Assembly (NCBI RefSeq): GCF_003259155.1
Contig: NZ_QGMQ01000002.1
Location: forward strand, 122,925 to 186,924
DNA from: Marinimicrobium alkaliphilum
GTDB taxonomy: Bacteria; Pseudomonadota; Gammaproteobacteria; Pseudomonadales; Cellvibrionaceae
Direction of reading: 5' to 3'
DNA: 64,000 nucleotides
A program made the translations under genes and the position numbers. Below, piece after piece: positions 9,117 through 17,826 of the stretch (position 1 is the stretch's first letter; the number at the start of each line of letters is the position of its first letter). Below the pieces are notes generated by a model that was given only the letters and a program-made list of their open reading frames with translations, did not search any database and had not been told where the DNA came from.

Positions 9117-10088
9117 TGGGGCTGTTTCCACCCGGTTGCGGCCTCCGGCCTTGGCCCGGAGCATCGCCTCGTCGGCGCGTCCGAACCAGGCGCTGGGCGT
9201 GTCGGAGGCCAGCAGCGGTGCGCATCCAAATGAGGCCGTGACTGGACCGTCAGGGGCCTCCAGCTGGCCTTCGAACTGGCTTCGCAGTTTTTCCGCCAGC
9301 AAACGGCCCTGTTCCAGGTCGGTATGTCGAGCCAGGATCACGAACTCTTCGCCCCCATAGCGGAATACCCGGTCAGTCCGGCGCGCGCGCTGGCGCAGGA
9401 TGTGTGCAGCGTGCACCAACACCTTGTCTCCCACGGGGTGGCCGTAGGTGTCATTAACCCGTTTGAAATTGTCCAGGTCGAGGATGATCAGGGTGGTTGG
9501 CGTACCCGAACGGTGGAAGTCATCCAGGCAACGTTTGAGCTCTTCATCGAGCTGGCGGCGGTTGCCGAGATCGGTCAGTGCGTCGTGATGGGCCGCCTGG
9601 TCGAGTTTGCGCCGCTGATGATCTGCCAGACGGGAAAAGGTGAACGCCATGGCGCTGCTCAAGGCGAGAGAAGCGCTGACGCTGGCTGCTGTGAGGGTAT
9701 CACTGGCGGTCAGGAGCAGGGGGAAGAGCGCGGCGACGGTGATCACCGAGAGACTGATGGCGACCCGCTGAGGAAGCAGGAAGTAACAGGTGAGCATGAC
9801 CGGATGCAGCCACATACTGAATAGGGGGTGGCTCATATAGGTCAGTGTCATGACTGCAATCAGCAGGAAAAATGCCAGAAAGCTGGCCAGCTCGGAGACC
9901 CGCTGGGCACGGTAAGAGTAGATATAACTGGTCAGCGCCATGGCGAAGATGACGCAGTTGATGCTTGCCCTTAGCCAATCGCCGCTGTAAAAGCGCCAAA
10001 GCGTAAAGGGCAGAATAACCGCGAGGGTCATCAGTGCGAACAGTCGCACCAGCCCCAGTTGAAAGTGTTGCTTCGAGTCGAGTTGCAT
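9114..10088 (-). CDS. Membrane-bound diguanylate cyclase (GGDEF)
   Basis: A 324-residue protein that would make cyclic di-GMP. The N-terminal part (about 10-150) contains five or six hydrophobic segments and forms a membrane sensor. The GGDEF domain follows a short coiled linker (DHQRRKLDQAAHHDALTDLGNRRQLDEE) and carries an intact active site, YGGEEF. RRTD five residues before it fits the inhibitory I-site (RxxD), so product feedback is likely. The first ATG is at 10088; an upstream TTG at 10103 would add five residues. Its signal is not evident. The next gene upstream on the strand is a LacI-type regulator with its own context. Confidence 0.92.
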   Translation of the reverse strand: MQLDSKQHFQLGLVRLFALMTLAVILPFTLWRFYSGDWLRASINCVIFAMALTSYIYSYRAQRVSELASFLAFFLLIAVMTLTYMSHPLFSMWLHPVMLTCYFLLPQRVAISLSVITVAALFPLLLTASDTLTAASVSASLALSSAMAFTFSRLADHQRRKLDQAAHHDALTDLGNRRQLDEELKRCLDDFHRSGTPTTLIILDLDNFKRVNDTYGHPVGDKVLVHAAHILRQRARRTDRVFRYGGEEFVILARHTDLEQGRLLAEKLRSQFEGQLEAPDGPVTASFGCAPLLASDTPSAWFGRADEAMLRAKAGGRNRVETAP

Positions 10089-10215
10089 CCCTTCCTCTGC
10101 CAAGTATCGTTATATCCGTGCAGTTACTCGAGCAATAGTAGCGCCATTGGCGCCTGAATTCACGGGGTCCGAGCAAAATTCTGTGTAAAGATTCCGTGTT
10201 GGGGCGGCCGCCGTC

Positions 10216-11253
10216 TCACGCACTGTCGCGCTGCATGATACTGAAACCCACGTCTACCAGTGTCTGTGGCGGGGGGTCGTTGTCGTCCGCGGTCATTTTT
10301 GCCACCAGCGCCTGAGCCGCCACCCGACCGATATCGGCGCCGTTGATCTTTACCGACGAGATCGAGGGCAGCGAGGCTTCGGCAAAATCCAGGTCACCGA
10401 AGCCGATCACGGCGACGTCCTCAGGCACCCGCAAACCGCGGCTCAGGGCTTCGGTGATCACCCCGTGGGCGAGGGTGTCGGAGCTGCAGTACACCGCATC
10501 GCACTTGACCCCTTGATCCAACAGTGTACCAAAGGCCGAGCGGCCGCGACTGAAGCGGGCCGGGGTCTGAATGACATTGGTAGGGACATGCTTGATGCCA
10601 GCCTCAGCCAAGTGGTCAGTGAAGCCCTCCAGGCGCTTGGCGGCGCGGGAGTCGTCGGCGGTCACAGCGGCAAAGCGCTGGTAGCCCCGGCCCAGAAGAT
10701 AGGCCGCCATCTCCTTGCCTACGTCGTAGTGGGAAAAGCCGACCAGCGCATCGACCGGGTCGTCGCCCAGGTCCCAGGTTTCCACAATCGGAATTTGCGA
10801 GGCGTGCAGACGCCGCAAGCTGATATCGGTATGGTCGAGACCGGTGAGAATAATGCCGTCCGGGCGGCGACACAAAATCGCCTCAAGCAGGTCCTGCTCC
10901 TGGTCGCGGTTGTAGCCCGATAGCCCAAGCAGTGCCTGATACCCGTATTCGGCCAGTGTCTCGTTAATGGCGCGTACGGTTTCCGCAAAGATGGGGTTGG
11001 CTACGGTCGGAACGATCAGTGCCACCAGGTGGCTGCTGCGTGTCGCCAGGCCGCCGGCCACCAGGTTGGGCAGGTAGCCGGTCTTTTCGACCGCTTTCTG
11101 AACCTTTTCACGGGCTTTTTCCGACACCATATCGGGCTGATTCAATGCCCTGGAGACGGTGATCGGAGATACCCCGGCGACCCGGGCCACATCGATAAGC
11201 GTGGGGGCCTTGGGCTTGTTTTTGAGGTCTTTGCGCTGCTTGTATTTTTTCAT
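10216..11253 (-). CDS. LacI/GalR-family transcriptional regulator
   Basis: A 345-residue repressor. The N-terminal helix-turn-helix and hinge (TLIDVARVAGVSPITVSRALN, then PNLVAGGLATRSS) are typical, followed by a periplasmic-binding-protein-like effector domain to the C-terminus. A basic extension of about 15 residues (KKYKQRKDLKNKPK) precedes the helix-turn-helix. Overall it resembles the gluconate-type GntR branch, but no sugar gene adjoins it, so the effector is unknown. A terminator palindrome separates it from tRNA-Met upstream. An AATAATAA stretch lies about 50 nt upstream of the start on the minus strand, within promoter or leader sequence. Confidence 0.9.
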   Translation of the reverse strand: MKKYKQRKDLKNKPKAPTLIDVARVAGVSPITVSRALNQPDMVSEKAREKVQKAVEKTGYLPNLVAGGLATRSSHLVALIVPTVANPIFAETVRAINETLAEYGYQALLGLSGYNRDQEQDLLEAILCRRPDGIILTGLDHTDISLRRLHASQIPIVETWDLGDDPVDALVGFSHYDVGKEMAAYLLGRGYQRFAAVTADDSRAAKRLEGFTDHLAEAGIKHVPTNVIQTPARFSRGRSAFGTLLDQGVKCDAVYCSSDTLAHGVITEALSRGLRVPEDVAVIGFGDLDFAEASLPSISSVKINGADIGRVAAQALVAKMTADDNDPPPQTLVDVGFSIMQRDSA

Positions 11254-11317
11254 CCCGACGTCAATCCGTATCGCAGTGAGTGGATGTCGATTTGGCGCAT
11301 ATTATTATTACACAAAT

Positions 11318-11351
11318 AAAAGGCCAGCAGGGTATACCCTGCTGGCCTTTT
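11318..11351. terminator. Perfect palindromic terminator downstream of tRNA-Met
   Basis: AAAAGGCCAGCAGG and CCTGCTGGCCTTTT flank GTATAC in an unbroken palindrome. On the minus strand it ends tRNA-Met transcription; it is symmetric and could also act on the plus strand. Confidence 0.88.
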
Positions 11352-11367
11352 GTAATCGGTCTCAAAG

Positions 11368-11444
11368 TGGTAGCTAGGGGCGGACTTGAACCGCCGACCC
11401 CAGCATTATGAGTGCTGTGCTCTAACCAGCTGAGCTACCTAGCC
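11368..11444 (-). tRNA. tRNA-Met (CAT), elongator type
   Basis: A 77-nt cloverleaf with encoded CCA. The acceptor 5' strand GGCTAGG pairs with CCTAGCT (G1-U72). The anticodon loop reads CTCATAA, giving anticodon CAT, and the T-arm is GGCGG-TTCAAGT-CCGCC. G1-U72 pairing and an ordinary anticodon stem without three G-C pairs argue for the elongator form rather than initiator. It lies downstream of ychF, as in Pseudomonas. Confidence 0.96.
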
Positions 11445-11527
11445 ACGTCTGAGGGCGCGTATTCTCGCCATCTATGGGTCTAAAGTCAAGCGTTTGGCCG
11501 CAACAATTTGGTCTTGGGCCGGCTCGT

Positions 11528-12619
11528 CTAGACATTAAAGCGAAAGTGCACCACATCGCCATCCTTGACGACGTAGTCTTTGCCTTCCAGGCGCCATTTG
11601 CCGGCGTCTTTCGCCCCTTGCTCGCCTTTGTGAGCAATGTAGTCGTCGTAGCTGATGACCTCGGCGCGGATAAAGCCTTTTTCAAAGTCGGTGTGGATCT
11701 TGCCCGCTGCCTGGGGAGCGGTGGCACCGACGGGAATGGTCCAGGCGCGTACTTCCTTAACCCCGGCGGTAAAATAGGTATGCAGGCCGAGCAGGTCGTA
11801 TCCGCCGCGAATCACCCGATCCAGGCCGGGCTCGTCCATCCCCATTTCCTGCAGAAACTCCGCTTTTTCGTCGTCTTCCAATTCGGCAATCTCGGCCTCG
11901 AGCTTGTTGCAGATAGGAACCACAACGGCATTTTCCTCGGCGGCGATGGCGCGCACCTTGTCCAGGAGCGGGTTGTTCTCGAAGCCGTCCTCGGCGACGT
12001 TGGCGATATACATGGTGGGTTTGAGGGTGAGCATGTTGAGCTCGCGCAGTAGCGCCAGCTCGTCCTTGCTCAAACCGAAGGAGCGCAGGGGCTTGGCCTC
12101 ATCCAGGTGAGGCTGGACCCTCTCCAGGATGGCCTTCATGGCGATCGCGTGCTTGTCTTGGCCCTTGGCGGCTTTACTGTAACGCAGCAGCGCCTTATCG
12201 ACGCTTTCCAGATCCGCCAGCGCCAGTTCGGTATTGATGACCTCGATATCCGCCGCCGGGTCGACACTGTTGGCAACGTGAATCACATTGTCGTCTTCAA
12301 AGCAGCGTACGACATGGGCTATGGCCTCGGTTTCGCGAATATTGGCCAGAAATTTATTGCCCAGGCCCTCACCCTTGGAGGCACCTGCCACCAAGCCGGC
12401 GATATCCACAAATTCCATGGTGGTGGGGACGACTTTTTCCGGTTTGACGATCTCGGCGAGCCGGTCCTGGCGCGGATCCGGCACCATGACAACCCCGGCA
12501 TTGGGTTCGATGGTGCAGAAAGGGAAGTTCTCTGCGCCGATGCCGGCCTTGGTCAGTGCGTTGAAAAGAGTGGACTTGCCGACGTTGGGCAAGCCAACGA
12601 TGCCGCAGTTAAAACCCAT
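11528..12619 (-). CDS. ychF: Redox-regulated ATPase/GTPase YchF
   Basis: A 363-residue Obg-family P-loop protein that binds ribosomes and prefers ATP in characterised members. G1 is GLPNVGKST at residues 8-16, the switch region carries [17 protein letters not shown], and the specificity loop is CNKLEAE in place of NKxD. A C-terminal TGS domain includes the [19 protein letters not shown]-like segment and ends in [11 protein letters not shown]. It sits directly downstream of pth (with cheV between), part of the conserved prs-rplY-pth-ychF block. Confidence 0.97.
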   Translation of the reverse strand: MGFNCGIVGLPNVGKSTLFNALTKAGIGAENFPFCTIEPNAGVVMVPDPRQDRLAEIVKPEKVVPTTMEFVDIAGLVAGASKGEGLGNKFLANIRETEAIAHVVRCFEDDNVIHVANSVDPAADIEVINTELALADLESVDKALLRYSKAAKGQDKHAIAMKAILERVQPHLDEAKPLRSFGLSKDELALLRELNMLTLKPTMYIANVAEDGFENNPLLDKVRAIAAEENAVVVPICNKLEAEIAELEDDEKAEFLQEMGMDEPGLDRVIRGGYDLLGLHTYFTAGVKEVRAWTIPVGATAPQAAGKIHTDFEKGFIRAEVISYDDYIAHKGEQGAKDAGKWRLEGKDYVVKDGDVVHFRFNV

Positions 12620-12712
12620 GATAACCGTCCCGAAAGTGGAGCCCGAAGCTCCGTTGAGTGAAAAAGAAAGGCGCGATTATACAGGGGTGCGAGCCGCTTT
12701 TCGACCGGCGTT

Positions 12713-13606
12713 TCAGGCATCCATGACCCGTTTGGCCCCGCGCAACATGGCGTGTACCAGTTCGTCGGCATCGAACTTGGTGAGTGCCTCGTTGGCCCCA
12801 ACCTGATGGGCGTAGCTGACACTCATCTCGCTGTTGAGGGAGGTATGCAGGATGATGTAGGCCTGGTTGAGGGCGCGGTTATTGCGGATCTCGAACGCCA
12901 GTTCGTAGCCGTCGAGCCCGGGCATTTCGATATCACTGACCAGAATGTCGATGGCGTTGTTGTCGGCGGCAGCCGCTTTCATGCGCGCGAGCGCATCGGC
13001 CCCATCGTTGGTGACCTGATAAGGGATATTCAGGTGGTCGAGCGCATCCGAGAGCTGCCTGCGCGCCACATGGGAGTCGTCTACGAGCAGGATGTTGAGT
13101 GGCCGCAGCTGTTCGCGCTGAACATCCGTCAGCACCGCATAGCGGCGCTCGGGCGGATCCGGGTAAATCTGGGAAAATAGTAGCTCCAGATCGAGCAATT
13201 GGATGGCTTGCCCCTCGAACATAAACAGACCGGTGACGTAGGCTTTCTTGCTGAGCATGGCGGGGGGCTGTTTTATCTCTCGCCAGTTGGCGTCGACGAT
13301 ACGGTCGATATGACGCACCAGAAAGCCCACGTCTTTGCGCTGGCAGTCGGTGATGATGATCGAGCTTGACGGCATTTCCTCAACAGGGATGGGCGGGTAG
13401 CCTACCGCCGCCGCCATATCGATGACCGGCAAGGTTTTCCCGCGTACAGTGACCGCCCCAAGCACGGCGGGGTGCTCCTGAAGAATGCGGTTAAACTTCA
13501 CATAGGGGATGATTTCCCTGACTTTCAGGGTACCCATGGCAAAAGTCTGTCGGCCTGCCAGGGTAAAGAGTAAAAGCTTCTGCGTGTGTTTGGCTTTACT
13601 GGTCAT
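12713..13606 (-). CDS. cheV: Chemotaxis coupling protein CheV (CheW-receiver fusion)
   Basis: A 297-residue two-domain protein. Residues about 10-160 form a CheW-like coupling domain ([34 protein letters not shown]). Residues about 170-297 form a receiver domain starting [15 protein letters not shown], with phospho-acceptor Asp in VSDIEMPG. CheV links receptors to CheA and its phosphorylation helps adaptation. It interrupts the otherwise conserved pth-ychF pair, and no other chemotaxis gene is near. Confidence 0.95.
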   Translation of the reverse strand: MTSKAKHTQKLLLFTLAGRQTFAMGTLKVREIIPYVKFNRILQEHPAVLGAVTVRGKTLPVIDMAAAVGYPPIPVEEMPSSSIIITDCQRKDVGFLVRHIDRIVDANWREIKQPPAMLSKKAYVTGLFMFEGQAIQLLDLELLFSQIYPDPPERRYAVLTDVQREQLRPLNILLVDDSHVARRQLSDALDHLNIPYQVTNDGADALARMKAAAADNNAIDILVSDIEMPGLDGYELAFEIRNNRALNQAYIILHTSLNSEMSVSYAHQVGANEALTKFDADELVHAMLRGAKRVMDA

Positions 13607-13669
13607 ACCGACTCCGGTTGTAATGCACTAGAGTATAACGGCAGCGAACAGATTTTATGAAGCCTTGAA

Positions 13670-14257
13670 TCAGGCTTTGGTGTGCAGGGTCTTCATGGCG
13701 TTGGCCCAGTCGCCGCTCACGGCCAGGGGCAGGGCGTCGAGTGCGCGATCAATGGCCTCTTCGATCAACTGTTGCTCTGCGGCAGGAGCCCTTTTGAGTA
13801 CAAAGCCGGATACTTGCGAGGCGTGGCCGGGGTGGCCGATACCCAGACGCAAGCGGTTAAAGTCGCGGTTGTTGCCCAGAGCGCTGATGGTATCGCGCAG
13901 GCCGTTGTGACCGCCGTGACCGCCACCGTGTTTGAGGCGTGCGCTGCCCGGGGGCAGATCAAGCTCATCGTGGGCGACAAGGATGGCCTCAGGGGCAATT
14001 TTGAAGAACTGCGCAATGGCACCGATGGCCTGGCCGCTGCGGTTCATAAAGGTGGTGGGGATCAGGAGTCGGACGTCGCGGTTGGCAATGCGGATACGCG
14101 CGGTGAGGCCGTGAAATTTGGCCTCGGGGGTGAGGCTGGCGCCCATACGGTGCGCCAGCTCGCCCACAAAATCGGCGCCGGCGTTGTGTCGGGTCCGGTC
14201 GTAGTCGGGGCCTGGGTTGCCCAGGCCCACGATAAGTTCGATCGGGGTATCCTTCAT
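13670..14257 (-). CDS. pth: Peptidyl-tRNA hydrolase
   Basis: A 195-residue enzyme that frees tRNA from prematurely released peptidyl-tRNA. The N-terminal [19 protein letters not shown] holds the conserved Asn and catalytic His, and [10 protein letters not shown] holds the catalytic Asp. The [13 protein letters not shown] loop is also present. The ATG at 14257 is taken as start; a GTG immediately before it would add one residue. It follows rplY by 20 bp, and the pair is likely co-transcribed. Confidence 0.97.
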   Translation of the reverse strand: MKDTPIELIVGLGNPGPDYDRTRHNAGADFVGELAHRMGASLTPEAKFHGLTARIRIANRDVRLLIPTTFMNRSGQAIGAIAQFFKIAPEAILVAHDELDLPPGSARLKHGGGHGGHNGLRDTISALGNNRDFNRLRLGIGHPGHASQVSGFVLKRAPAAEQQLIEEAIDRALDALPLAVSGDWANAMKTLHTKA

Positions 14258-14277
14258 CACGTCCGGCAGATTCCGCG

Positions 14278-14925
14278 TTAGGCGTCGCCGCCCTCTTCAG
14301 AACCTTCTTCGCCTTCGCCTTCAGTGTCTTCAGCTGCGCCCTTGGGCTTGTTGACGGACACCACCGGCAGGTCGTGGTCCGGGCCGTGAGACAGCGCCAC
14401 AGAAACAACACCTTTAGGCAGTTTCAGGTCAGAGATATGCAGGGTGTCGCCAATTTTGGCGTCGATCAGGTCCACTTCGATAAACTCGGGCAGATCGGCC
14501 GGCAAACAGCTGACTTCCAGTTGCACCATGCTGTGTACGACTTTACCGCCTTGCAGCTTGATACCGTCGGCTTTGTCTTCGTTGATGAAGTGCAGCGGCA
14601 CGCTGGTCTGCAGCTTGGTGGACTTGGAAACACGCAGGAAGTCGGCGTGCATCGGGAAGCCCTTGGCGGGATGGCGCTGCAGATCTTTCAGGATCACGTT
14701 CTCGGCTTTTTTGCCGTCGACGCTCAGGCTGATGATATGCGAGAAAAACGCTTCGCTTTCCAGGTGCTTCTTCAGCTCCTTCAGGCTGATAGAAATACTG
14801 ACGGGGTTCTTCTTGCCACCGTAAATAATCGCCGGGACTTGGTCCGCCAGGCGACGCAGGCGGCGGCTCGCACCCTTGCCCAGGTCGTCGCGCGCGACGG
14901 CATTCAATTCAAAATCTTCAGACAT
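14278..14925 (-). CDS. rplY: 50S ribosomal protein L25, long CTC form
   Basis: A 215-residue 5S rRNA-binding protein. The N-terminal L25 domain ([25 protein letters not shown]) is followed by the TL5/CTC-type beta domain and an acidic Glu/Gly-rich tail (residues about 195-215). I chose the ATG at 14925 because L25 similarity begins there. It is preceded by GGAAAG on the minus strand as a ribosome binding site; the frame extends upstream without further similarity. It lies between prs and pth as in other gammaproteobacteria. Confidence 0.96.
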   Translation of the reverse strand: MSEDFELNAVARDDLGKGASRRLRRLADQVPAIIYGGKKNPVSISISLKELKKHLESEAFFSHIISLSVDGKKAENVILKDLQRHPAKGFPMHADFLRVSKSTKLQTSVPLHFINEDKADGIKLQGGKVVHSMVQLEVSCLPADLPEFIEVDLIDAKIGDTLHISDLKLPKGVVSVALSHGPDHDLPVVSVNKPKGAAEDTEGEGEEGSEEGGDA

Positions 14926-14947
14926 GATGTCTTTCCTCATTAACATT

Positions 14948-14980
14948 CCGTTGGCATCCGCGACCAGATATCGCCAACGG
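14948..14980 (-). repeat. Perfect inverted repeat in the rplY leader
   Basis: CCGTTGGC and GCCAACGG form an 8-bp stem separated by 17 nt, just upstream of the L25 start and just downstream of the prs terminator. It could be a leader structure or part of a promoter operator; nothing else identifies it. Confidence 0.4.
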
Positions 14981-14984
14981 GGTT

Positions 14985-15016
14985 ATAAAAACACCCGGAC
15001 AGGTTTGCCCGGGTGT
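14985..15016 (-). terminator. Rho-independent terminator after prs
   Basis: On the minus strand ACACCCGG pairs with CCGGGTGT across a 10-nt loop and is followed by TTTTTATAA. It partly separates prs from rplY. Confidence 0.85.
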
Positions 15017-15040
15017 GTTGCCTCGAGTCGATGGGTCCGC

Positions 15041-15985
15041 TTATTCGCGGAACATCGCACTCAGGGATTCTTCATTGCTCAGGCGGCGCACCGCTTCGGC
15101 GAGCATGCGTGACAGCGTCAGTACACGGACACGCCCACAGTCTTTGGCCTCACCGCGCAAGGGGATGGAGTCGGTAACCACCAGCTCATCCAGCTCGGAA
15201 TTATTGAGGTTGTCTATTGCGTTGCCCGACAAAATCGGGTGAGTACAGTAGGCGACCACGCGGTTAGCGCCAGCTTTTTTCAGCGCTGTCGCGGCGTTGC
15301 ACAGGGTGCCGGCGGTGTCGACCATGTCGTCCACCAGCAGGCAGGTGCGGCCACTGACATCGCCGATGATGTTCATGACCTCGGCGACGCCGGCCCGCGG
15401 GCGACGTTTGTCGATAATGGCCAGCTCTACGCCCAGTTGTTTGGCCACTGCGCGGGCGCGAACGACACCGCCAATATCCGGCGACACCACAACCAGGTCT
15501 TCAAAATTCTGCTTTTCAATATCTTCGAGCAGTACCGGCGAGCCGTAGACGTTGTCCACCGGTACATCAAAAAAGCCCTGGATCTGTTCAGCGTGCAGGT
15601 CAACCGTCAGTAGCCGGTCGATGCCAGCGCCAACCAGCATATCGGCCACCACCTTGGCGGTAATCGGCACCCGTGCCGAACGTACCCGACGATCCTGACG
15701 GGAGTAGCCAAAGTAGGGCACGACCGCCGTGATCCGGCCGGCTGAGGCTCGGCGCAGGGCATCAACCATCACGATCAGTTCGATGAGGTTGTCGTTGGTC
15801 GGCGCACAGGTGGGCTGGACAATAAAAACGTCGCGCCCCCGGACGTTAACCAGCAGTTCGACGCAGACTTCGCCGTCGGAGAACTGCGTTACCGAGGCGT
15901 CGCCCATGGGCATCCCCAGATAATCGACAATCTTCTGGGCGAGTACGGGGTTGGCGTTGCCGGTGAATACCATCAAGTCAGTCAC
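15041..15985 (-). CDS. prs: Ribose-phosphate pyrophosphokinase
   Basis: A 314-residue enzyme making PRPP from ribose-5-phosphate and ATP, used for purine, pyrimidine, His, Trp and NAD synthesis. [17 protein letters not shown] and the PRPP-binding loop [14 protein letters not shown] are clear, and the [13 protein letters not shown]-binding segment is intact. The likely start is GTG at 15985 with AAAGG upstream. It lies downstream of tRNA-Gln and ispE, the usual arrangement. Confidence 0.98.
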   Translation of the reverse strand: MTDLMVFTGNANPVLAQKIVDYLGMPMGDASVTQFSDGEVCVELLVNVRGRDVFIVQPTCAPTNDNLIELIVMVDALRRASAGRITAVVPYFGYSRQDRRVRSARVPITAKVVADMLVGAGIDRLLTVDLHAEQIQGFFDVPVDNVYGSPVLLEDIEKQNFEDLVVVSPDIGGVVRARAVAKQLGVELAIIDKRRPRAGVAEVMNIIGDVSGRTCLLVDDMVDTAGTLCNAATALKKAGANRVVAYCTHPILSGNAIDNLNNSELDELVVTDSIPLRGEAKDCGRVRVLTLSRMLAEAVRRLSNEESLSAMFRE

Positions 15986-16114
15986 GCAGGGTACCTTTGC
16001 TAACTTAAATTGAGTCTGTCCTGTTCGACGTTCACTGCAACGGTTTACTTATCGGAACTGACGCTGATAGTTGCATGACGAATCGGGTGCTGTCGGGAAA
16101 GGTGGCCGGGGCCA

Positions 16115-16132
16115 GGTGACCTCCGGGTCACC
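16115..16132. repeat. Inverted repeat between prs and tRNA-Gln
   Basis: GGTGACC-TCCG-GGTCACC forms a perfect 7-bp stem. It has no T-run on either strand. It lies between the tRNA-Gln remnant and prs and could be a weak attenuator. Confidence 0.4.
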
Positions 16133-16142
16133 CTGATAAATA

Positions 16143-16231
16143 TGGCTGGGGCGGTAGGATTAGCTCGCCTTCGGCTCACTGGTCTCCGGCGGCGCTGCCG
16201 CCTCCGGCTCGAACCTACCCGATCCCAGTAG
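16143..16231 (-). pseudogene. Decayed second tRNA-Gln copy
   Basis: A 27-bp stretch (16135-16161) repeats exactly at 16257-16283. It covers the 3' flank, CCA end, acceptor strand and half the T-arm of the intact tRNA-Gln. In this copy the T-arm is split by a 48-bp GC-rich insert (16162-16209, containing GGCGGC-GCT-GCCGCC), then resumes with CGAACCTAC. It jumps directly to CCCAGTAGT, which resembles the 5' edge of the real gene (CCCCAGTAGT). The D-arm and anticodon arm are missing. It looks like a tandem tRNA duplicate that lost its middle and gained a palindromic insert. Confidence 0.6.
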
Positions 16232-16264
16232 TTTCGCTCTGGCAGCATCGCTGCCCGATAAATA

Positions 16265-16339
16265 TGGCTGGGGCGGTAGGATTCGAACCTACGCATGACG
16301 GGATCAAAACCCGCTGCCTTACCGCTTGGCTACGCCCCA
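16265..16339 (-). tRNA. tRNA-Gln (TTG)
   Basis: A 75-nt cloverleaf with encoded CCA. Acceptor TGGGGCG pairs with CGCCCCA, the anticodon loop TTTTGAT gives TTG, and the T-arm is GTAGG-TTCGAAT-CCTAC. Its first ten bases overlap the end of ispE, whose TAG stop lies inside the gene. Position between ispE and prs is conserved in Pseudomonas. Confidence 0.97.
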
Positions 16340-17211
16340 GTAGTGTTTTTCGGCGGTGCGTATTCTGCACCATTACTTGCCAGTTCGTAAAGTGGTGATC
16401 GGTTAATTCCTTGGGCTACAAAGCCTGGGAGATCACTCGGTGCCTGGGCAAGTACATGCTCGGCCTCCTGTCGGTTGGCAAAAGCTGCAAAAATGCAGGC
16501 GCCGGTGCCAGTGAGCAGAGCATTATCAGTGAAGCGACTCAGCCACGCCAGGGCGTTGGCCACCGCCGGGTAGAGTCTTTCCACCAGGGGCTGACAGTCA
16601 TTGTGGCCGCCCTCCCTGAGAAAGGCCGCTACTGTAATGGCCGCTGTGTCTCTTGTCAAACCTTTATGTGAAAAAATTTCTTTAGTAGAAACATGGCATT
16701 GCGGGCACAAAACCAGGAACCAGCGGGGTGCCAAAGCCACCGGTTTGAGAACCTCGCCGACACCTTCGGCCCAGGCGGTTTCGGCGCCCACAAATACCGG
16801 TACATCGGCACCCAGTTGCAGTCCCAAATGTTGTAATTCGGCCCGGGTCAGTCGGCAGTCCCACAGCCGGTTGAGGGCGACCAGGGTGGTGGCGGCATCA
16901 CTGCTGCCACCACCGATGCCGCCGCCCATGGGTAGGCGCTTGTCGAGGTTGATGTCGGCGCCGGCCGGCCCTCTGGCCCAGGGCCGCAGCAACCGGGCGG
17001 CGCGCAGGATCAGGTTGTCGGCATCGGCAACGCCTGGCAGTGCGGGGGTGAGCTGGAGCGTGTCGTCCGGACGCAGGCGAAAATGCAGCTGGTCGCCGTA
17101 GTCGAGCAGTTGAAACAGGGTTTGTAGCTGATGGTAGCCGTCGGCTCGTCGCCCGGTGATGTGCAGGAACAGGTTCAGCTTGGCAGGTGCGGGCAGGGTC
17201 AGGTGGTCCAC
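16330..17211 (-). CDS. ispE: 4-(cytidine 5'-diphospho)-2-C-methyl-D-erythritol kinase
   Basis: A 293-residue GHMP kinase of the MEP isoprenoid pathway. [25 protein letters not shown] is the classic N-terminus, the ATP loop is [14 protein letters not shown] near residue 95, and the C-terminal TGTGACIFA motif is present. The last codons read into the tRNA-Gln gene, giving a short tail after the normal end. It is 3 bp downstream of lolB, so the two are surely co-transcribed. Confidence 0.97.
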   Translation of the reverse strand: MDHLTLPAPAKLNLFLHITGRRADGYHQLQTLFQLLDYGDQLHFRLRPDDTLQLTPALPGVADADNLILRAARLLRPWARGPAGADINLDKRLPMGGGIGGGSSDAATTLVALNRLWDCRLTRAELQHLGLQLGADVPVFVGAETAWAEGVGEVLKPVALAPRWFLVLCPQCHVSTKEIFSHKGLTRDTAAITVAAFLREGGHNDCQPLVERLYPAVANALAWLSRFTDNALLTGTGACIFAAFANRQEAEHVLAQAPSDLPGFVAQGINRSPLYELASNGAEYAPPKNTTGA

Positions 17212-17214
17212 AGC

Positions 17215-17826
17215 CTAGTCCCCGGCGTCGGGCAGTTGCCACTGGCGAATGATCAGGGTCAGGCGGATATCCCCGCTTTGGGCGACAATGCGTCCGGGTA
17301 GCGGGTAGCCGTCGACCGCCTGAAACCGGCTGTAGTCCAGTGTCCATCCGGCCTGGGTCAGGCGTTCAGGCCAGCCCTGGCTATTGTGTTCGACCTCGGC
17401 GGGCGGGCCGAAGGGTGCCGGTATGCCCTTGACCCAGTAGGTCAATTGGGCCACGGGGAAAACCCAGCCGGTGGTGTCCCAGAGCAGGGTTTCAGCGCTG
17501 CTCGCCGTCAGGGGTCGTTCGCCCGCCTGCTCCAGGACGGCATGTTGCTGATCGCCGTGTATCAAGGTGCGCCCCTGACCGAAGGGGCCGCTCAGGTCAA
17601 TATGAAAGTCGTCCCGATCCTGGCGCCAGCGCACGCTGGCACTGGCGTTCTGCTCGGGCACGCGCAGCCCGAGACGACCGGTGATGTGCCAGTGTTCGAG
17701 GTTTTGCAGCAGAGCCTGATGGGCACTCCAGTCTTCGATATCGGGGGCCACAGGCTGGCGCGCACAGCCAGTGGCCAGTAGCACGGCCAGGGCCAGCCAC
17801 AGTCCGGATGCCGGCAACCTAGTCAT
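17215..17826 (-). CDS. lolB: Outer-membrane lipoprotein insertion factor LolB
   Basis: A 203-residue lipoprotein with signal peptide and lipobox LATGC (Cys near 21). LolB receives lipoproteins from LolA and inserts them into the outer membrane. The LEHWHITGRLGLRVP segment and the ASVRWRQDRDDFHIDLSGPFGQG block fit the family. It overlaps the preceding TPR gene by 8 bp and is followed by ispE, the standard order. Confidence 0.93.
   Translation of the reverse strand: MTRLPASGLWLALAVLLATGCARQPVAPDIEDWSAHQALLQNLEHWHITGRLGLRVPEQNASASVRWRQDRDDFHIDLSGPFGQGRTLIHGDQQHAVLEQAGERPLTASSAETLLWDTTGWVFPVAQLTYWVKGIPAPFGPPAEVEHNSQGWPERLTQAGWTLDYSRFQAVDGYPLPGRIVAQSGDIRLTLIIRQWQLPDAGD

Noticed and set aside
11302-11309. 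AATAATAA upstream of the LacI-type gene as an Hfq/Crc site
   Set aside because: It lies about 50 nt from the start codon, probably within the promoter -10 region, so it is not in a position to block translation.
16045-16296. An 83-codon Arg-rich minus-strand frame over the tRNA-Gln 3' end
   Set aside because: It is made of tRNA and tRNA-remnant sequence.
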